Assembly: GCA_036273715.1 (NCBI GenBank) | Contig: DASUHB010000047.1 | Coordinates: 1 to 51,583 of the forward strand | Source of the DNA: Gemmatimonadaceae bacterium | Lineage (GTDB): Bacteria; Gemmatimonadota; Gemmatimonadetes; Gemmatimonadales; Gemmatimonadaceae | DNA length: 51,583 bases | Direction: 5' to 3' | Made by a program: the position numbers and the translations under genes | Part shown: piece after piece, positions 47,873-51,583 of the stretch | Layout of the letters: each line of letters begins with the position of its first letter | Position numbering within the stretch: the stretch's first letter is position 1 | The notes under the pieces: model-generated | The model's database searches: none | What the model was told of the DNA's origin: nothing | Seen by the model: the letters and a program-made list of their open reading frames with translations, nothing else

Positions 47873-47938
47873 ACACAATTTAATTACGTCATGTTATTTA
47901 AACAATGCGTGATGTTGTGCACCGTAGAATTGTGCACA
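47873..47938 (-). promoter_or_regulatory. ohrR promoter with operator-like sites
   Basis: On the minus strand, -35 TTGTTT (47905-47900) and -10 TAAATT (47882-47877) are 17 bases apart. The half-site ACACAATT (47873-47880) overlaps the -10 box and AATTGTGCACA (47928-47938) lies upstream. This fits autoregulation by OhrR. Confidence 0.5.
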
Positions 47939-48011
47939 CTCGACGGGGAGCTCGGGCGATTCCGGGATCTGCCACGGCCATCCGGGTCGCGTGCGGCGAG
48001 TGCACGGTCGC

Positions 48012-48268
48012 TCAACCGTCGCGGGCCGCCCCGACGTCATCCGGCGCCGGATAGCAAAGCGTCCCGTCGTCGAGAGCGCGGACGCCCGGCGTGAGCGTGG
48101 CCGGCACGACCGGGCTGCGCGCCATGATGTGGGCGACGCGGGTGCCGCCGGCCAACACGAGTCGGTGATGATCCGGCGATGACAGCGCCACCAGACCGCC
48201 AGATGCCGGTAGCCGATCCCCGCCGCAGCGAGTGCGTCCGGCAGCGTGTTTCTGTTGACGACACGCAT
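48012..48268 (-). pseudogene. broken DUF488-family gene
   Basis: One frame gives NRNTLPDALAAAGIGYRHL and then WRCHRRIITD. In another frame the sequence continues as LVLAGGTRVAHIM and PATLTPGVRALDDGTLCYP. These are the middle and end of a DUF488 protein, but the N-terminus is missing, a segment between YRHL and WRCHRR is deleted, and a frameshift of two bases separates ITD from LVLAGG. The fragment's ATG overlaps the stop of the M24 gene (TGATG), so it was once coupled to it. Confidence 0.65.
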
Positions 48269-49557
48269 CACACAGAGTCACCGAGCACCAGGTCGTCGAG
48301 CGTCGCCTGAAACTGCGTTAGGATGCGGGGGCCGGATGCCTCGAGCAGCACGACGTCGCAGTGCCGGATGCCGAGCACGCCGGGCACGTAGATCGCCGGC
48401 TCGATGTTGAACACCATGCCGCTCGTTAGGACGTCGTGCGACGCCGGGTGCAGTCGCGGCATGGCGTCGTGGTCGATCGCGGCGAAGCCCACGCCGTGTC
48501 CCGTCGAGTGCGTGAACTTCGTTCCGAAACCCCGCCGCTCCAGCACCCGCCGCGCCGCCCGATCGACGGTCGCGGCCTGCGCTCCGGGACGTAATGCGGC
48601 GAGCGCGGCCTGACGCGCCTCGAATATCGCGTCGAACATTGCGCGCACACGCGGCGCCGGCGGTCCCACCGAATACGTCCGCGTGATGTCGGTCCAGAAC
48701 CCACCGAGGTAGGAGTTGCAGTGCACGAGCACGACGTCGCCCGGCGCGATGGTCACATCGCCCCGCGACCGGGCATAGGCGCCCGCCGCTAACGCGGCGT
48801 GCGCGCCGGCCATGCAGTACACGAATCCATCGCCGCGGGCGCAGCTCGGCGCGCGTGTAGAAAGCGCTCCTCGCAGCGACGCCGCACTGGCGGTCTCGGT
48901 GCGCCCCACGCGAACGTGCCGTCGCACACCGCGAAACATCGTTCGGGCGATCCCGCATGCCCGCGACACCGCCTGTCCTTCGCGCGGCGTTAGTACCGCG
49001 CGCAATTCGGCGAGCATGACGTCGGCCGCGACCCAGGTCGCGCGCGGCGCCACATCCATGAGCAGGGCGCCGAAGCTTGCCCCGTAGAGATGGATGGCGG
49101 CGTACGACGACTCCTGCACGGCTTCGCCTGCTTCGAACCCCACGCGAGCACTGCCTAACCGCAGTGTCCGGCACAGCTTCGCGAGGGGAGCGCGCACCGC
49201 GTCGCCCGCGCGCTGGATCGCGCGAAGCGATCCGGGCGTGAAGGTCAGCAGCGCATCCGCCCAACCCTGTTCCGCCAACAGCGCCTCGTCGACCGGCACC
49301 GCCAGCGCGATGCGGCCGTCGCGGGTGGCGATCGCGACGCTCGTGCCCACGACCGGCCAATAACCGGAGAGGAGCAGCACGTTCTTGGGGAGCGCGCATA
49401 CCACCGCGTCAAGGCCGCCCTGCTGTAGCGCCTGCCTAACGCGGTCGATTCGCTCTCGGTCGGGCTCAGTGTGACGTCTGGGACGCGTCTCGTCAGTCGC
49501 GAGCCGCAACTGCGCCGCGCCTGCCGATTCGGCCGTGCTTTTCTCGGAACGATTCAT
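48268..49557 (-). CDS. M24-family (Xaa-Pro peptidase/creatinase-fold) protein
   Basis: The 429-residue protein has the creatinase N-terminal domain (about 40-165) and the pita-bread M24 domain (about 180-425). Recognisable blocks are GGFWTDITRTYSVG, THSTGHGVGF, MVFNIEPAIYVPG and GIRHCDVVLL. Of the five metal ligands, one Asp, His and one Glu are in place. The first Asp is replaced in VLVHCNSYLGG and the last Glu by Cys in RHCD, so activity may be metal-independent, creatinase-like, or lost. It is divergent from the ThDP enzyme. The ATG at 49557 is preferred over a GTG five codons upstream. Confidence 0.82.
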   Translation of the reverse strand: MNRSEKSTAESAGAAQLRLATDETRPRRHTEPDRERIDRVRQALQQGGLDAVVCALPKNVLLLSGYWPVVGTSVAIATRDGRIALAVPVDEALLAEQGWADALLTFTPGSLRAIQRAGDAVRAPLAKLCRTLRLGSARVGFEAGEAVQESSYAAIHLYGASFGALLMDVAPRATWVAADVMLAELRAVLTPREGQAVSRACGIARTMFRGVRRHVRVGRTETASAASLRGALSTRAPSCARGDGFVYCMAGAHAALAAGAYARSRGDVTIAPGDVVLVHCNSYLGGFWTDITRTYSVGPPAPRVRAMFDAIFEARQAALAALRPGAQAATVDRAARRVLERRGFGTKFTHSTGHGVGFAAIDHDAMPRLHPASHDVLTSGMVFNIEPAIYVPGVLGIRHCDVVLLEASGPRILTQFQATLDDLVLGDSV

Positions 49558-49644
49558 GCCGAGCAATCGCACCGGTCGCGCGCCGCGTCAAGCATCGTCT
49601 CGGCGCTCTCGCTTCGGACGTTGCTTCGACAGGAGAGGCCGAGC

Positions 49645-51399
49645 ATGACAAGCACGACAGCTGATCTGCTGGTCGAACGGCTCATCGATTGGGGGATCGA
49701 CACGATCTTTGGATTCCCCGGCGATGGGATCAACGGCATCTTCGAATCGCTGCGAACGCGCCAGAGCCGGATCAGGTTCATACAGGTTCGCCACGAAGAG
49801 GCCGCCGCGTTTGCCGCGTGCGGCTACGCCAAATACACGGGTCGTCTTGGCGTGTGCCTGGCCACGTCCGGGCCGGGCGGCATCCACCTGCTGAACGGAC
49901 TCTACGACGCCAAGTGCGATGGACAGCCGGTGCTGGCGATCACGGGACACACGTTCCACGACCTCATCGGCACGCATTATCAGCAGGACGTCGATCTCGA
50001 CAAGTTGTTCATGGATGTGGCTGCCTACAATCAGCGCATCATGGGGCCGGCGCACGTTCATAACGTGGTGGACGAGGCGATCAAGACCGCGCTCGCCCGC
50101 CGCACGGTTGCGCACATCACGATTCCCAAAGACATCCAGGAATGGCCCGCGTCCGAGAACCATCGGTCGGGCGCGAACATTTCCGAACACAGCGCCGATC
50201 TCTTCGCGGGCGCCCACTCGGTGCCGCCCGAGGCGCTCCTGCAAAAAGCGGCCGACCTCATCAACGCCGGGTCCAAGGTCGCGATCCTCGCCGGCCGCGG
50301 TTGCCTCGGCTGTCGGGCCGAAGTCCTGGCGCTCGCAGAGGCGGTAGGCGGGCCGATCATCAAGCCGCTGCTCGGTAAGGCGACGGTGCCCGACGACAGT
50401 CCCTACACGACAGGCGGCATCGGCTTGTTGGGCACCGCGCCATCACAGGATGCGCTCGACGAGTGTGACACGTTAGTCATCGCCGGCAGCGGGTTCCCGT
50501 ACATGGAGTTCTATCCCGAGCCCGGCAACGCGAAAGCGGTGCAGATCGACACTGATCCGGCGCGAATCGGGCTGCGGTATCCGGCGGACATCGGTCTGGT
50601 GGGCGACTGCGGCGACGTGCTGCGCGCCCTGCTGCCGATGTTGCATCGGAAGGCGGACCGCGGGTTTCTCGAAAAAGCGCAGTCGCGCACGAAGGACTGG
50701 CGCACGTTGATGCAGAAGCGCGGGACGCGAACCGACATGCCGATGAAACCTCAGGTGGTCACCCATGAGCTGAACAAGCTGCTCGACTCCGACGCGATTG
50801 TTTCCTCCGACAGCGGCACGATCGCGACCTGGTCGGCGCGGTACATCGACATCCGCGACCGCATGCAGTTCTCGCTCTCCGGGTCGCTGGCGACGATGGC
50901 TAACGGACTGCCGTACAGCATCGGCGCCGCCGTGGCGTTCCCGGGCCGCCAGGTAGTATGCATCGTGGGCGACGGCGGGTTCACGATGCTCATGGGTGAG
51001 GTCGCGACGCTGGTCAAGCACAAGCTGCCGGTCAAGGTGATCATCATCAAGAACAACGTGCTGGGCGAGATCAAGTGGGAGCAGATGGTGCTCGGCGCGA
51101 ATCCGGAGTTCGGCGTCGAGCTCCAGCCGATCGATTTCGCCGCTCTTGCGAGGGCGTGTGGCGCGGGCGGCTTTACCATCGACAGGCCGGACCAGGCGGC
51201 GGCGGTGCTGCGCGAAGCGCTCGCCTACGACGGGCCGGCGGTGGTCGAGGCGGTCGTCGATCCTAACGAGCCGCCGTTGCCGGGCAAGATCTCGACCAAA
51301 CAGGCGATGAATTTCGCAGAGGCGCTGGTGCGTGGGGAGCGCGACCGCTGGGACATCATCAAGACCGTGCTCGAGGACAAGGTGCGGGAGGTGGTATAG
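49645..51399 (+). CDS. ThDP-dependent pyruvate oxidase/dehydrogenase-type enzyme (PoxB-like)
   Basis: The 584-residue protein is a pyruvate oxidase/acetolactate synthase family enzyme. The N-terminal Pyr domain has the catalytic Glu51 in VRHEEAAAFAACGYA and FGFPGDGING. The central domain has AILAGRGCLGCRAEVLALAE. The PP domain has the ThDP motif GDGGFTMLMGEVATLVKHKL ending in NN. The domain order and LPVKVIIIKNN fit pyruvate oxidase or quinone-dependent dehydrogenase better than acetolactate synthase, and no regulatory subunit follows. A ribosome site AGGAGAGG precedes the ATG. The next gene starts directly at its stop. Confidence 0.85.
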   Translation: MTSTTADLLVERLIDWGIDTIFGFPGDGINGIFESLRTRQSRIRFIQVRHEEAAAFAACGYAKYTGRLGVCLATSGPGGIHLLNGLYDAKCDGQPVLAITGHTFHDLIGTHYQQDVDLDKLFMDVAAYNQRIMGPAHVHNVVDEAIKTALARRTVAHITIPKDIQEWPASENHRSGANISEHSADLFAGAHSVPPEALLQKAADLINAGSKVAILAGRGCLGCRAEVLALAEAVGGPIIKPLLGKATVPDDSPYTTGGIGLLGTAPSQDALDECDTLVIAGSGFPYMEFYPEPGNAKAVQIDTDPARIGLRYPADIGLVGDCGDVLRALLPMLHRKADRGFLEKAQSRTKDWRTLMQKRGTRTDMPMKPQVVTHELNKLLDSDAIVSSDSGTIATWSARYIDIRDRMQFSLSGSLATMANGLPYSIGAAVAFPGRQVVCIVGDGGFTMLMGEVATLVKHKLPVKVIIIKNNVLGEIKWEQMVLGANPEFGVELQPIDFAALARACGAGGFTIDRPDQAAAVLREALAYDGPAVVEAVVDPNEPPLPGKISTKQAMNFAEALVRGERDRWDIIKTVLEDKVREVV

Positions 51400-51583
51400 G
51401 TGACGCGCCGGATGGATGCGCGCATTGAGAAGCTGGACGTCACCGCCTACACGATTCCCACCGACTTCCCCGAGGCCGACGGCACGCTCAGTTGGAACTC
51501 CACGACGATAGTGGTTGTCGAGGCGACTGCGGGTGGCGTGCGCAGCATCGGCTACTCGTACGCGGATACCGCCACGGCCCGGC
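51400..51583 (+). CDS. enolase-superfamily (mandelate racemase/muconate lactonizing) enzyme, 3' truncated
   Basis: Only the first 61 codons are visible. They read RIEKLDVTAYTIPTDFPEAD, then LSWNSTTIVVVEATAGGV and SIGYSYADTATAR, the usual N-terminal capping domain of enolase-superfamily enzymes acting on acid sugars or dipeptides. It begins with GTG immediately after the ThDP gene's stop, so they are probably cotranscribed. The catalytic barrel lies outside the window. Confidence 0.75.
   Translation, partial: MTRRMDARIEKLDVTAYTIPTDFPEADGTLSWNSTTIVVVEATAGGVRSIGYSYADTATAR

Noticed and set aside
46762-48268. Prophage or integrative element around the OhrR region
   Set aside because: No integrase, transposase, att repeat or tRNA is present; only gene remnants and AT-rich promoters are seen.

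Overview
The window is high-GC DNA (about two thirds G+C by eye) from a Gram-negative-type bacterium. Lipoprotein signals, a heptose-bisphosphate phosphatase for LPS, a TonB-like N-terminus, DUF2723 and DUF2911 proteins, and the remnant of a Ser/Thr kinase with an EREL...MAT N-terminus together suggest a member of the Gemmatimonadota. That assignment is inferred from gene content; no rRNA is present. There is no phage, intact insertion sequence or CRISPR array.

Layout. 1-10086 (+): end of a Gln-rich DUF4175-like protein, a secreted TPR protein, a secreted protein of the family often labelled asparagine synthetase B, a JAB-DinG helicase fusion, a fumarylacetoacetate hydrolase family enzyme, a DapL-like aminotransferase and a TonB-like membrane protein. 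10256-26167 (-): a long housekeeping run read from valS downwards: Ig-like lipoprotein, selA, gmhB, purN, a double M42 peptidase, purH, a DUF2723 glycosyltransferase, two tRNA-Ser genes, gltX and a LexA-like repressor, with a separate BON-domain gene at its upstream end. 26297-41122 is mostly plus strand: thrS, a divergent DinB / ArsR-SRPBCC module, a fatty-acid and branched-chain amino-acid block (thiolase, hydroxyacyl-CoA dehydrogenase, acyl-CoA dehydrogenase, leucine dehydrogenase) interleaved with bioY and a CPBP protease, then glyA, a Minf_1886 protein, a zinc ribbon, nnr and a DUF2911 protein.

41140-48274 is an accessory region with three gene remnants (kinase, cytochrome-b-like, DUF488). 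It holds the most interesting locus: a TIGR04283-type glycosyltransferase, an acyl-CoA-dehydrogenase-fold protein lacking the usual catalytic Glu, a PhnD-like binding protein without a signal peptide, a TusA-like/radical SAM fusion and a TIGR04282-type transferase. Together they look like a small-molecule modification pathway whose product I cannot name. Next to it lie an OhrR-type repressor and a small lipoprotein with matching operator-like half-sites. The window ends with an M24 family protein, a pyruvate oxidase-type ThDP enzyme and the start of an enolase-superfamily gene.

Two genome-scale signals stand out. The 7-mer GCCTAAC/GTTAGGC occurs roughly 60-70 times, in different reading frames, often forcing rare codons such as TTA, CTA and AGG. 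Two intergenic spacers (10086-10257 and 35850-36200) carry clustered GGACA/TGTCC units as inverted and tandem repeats.
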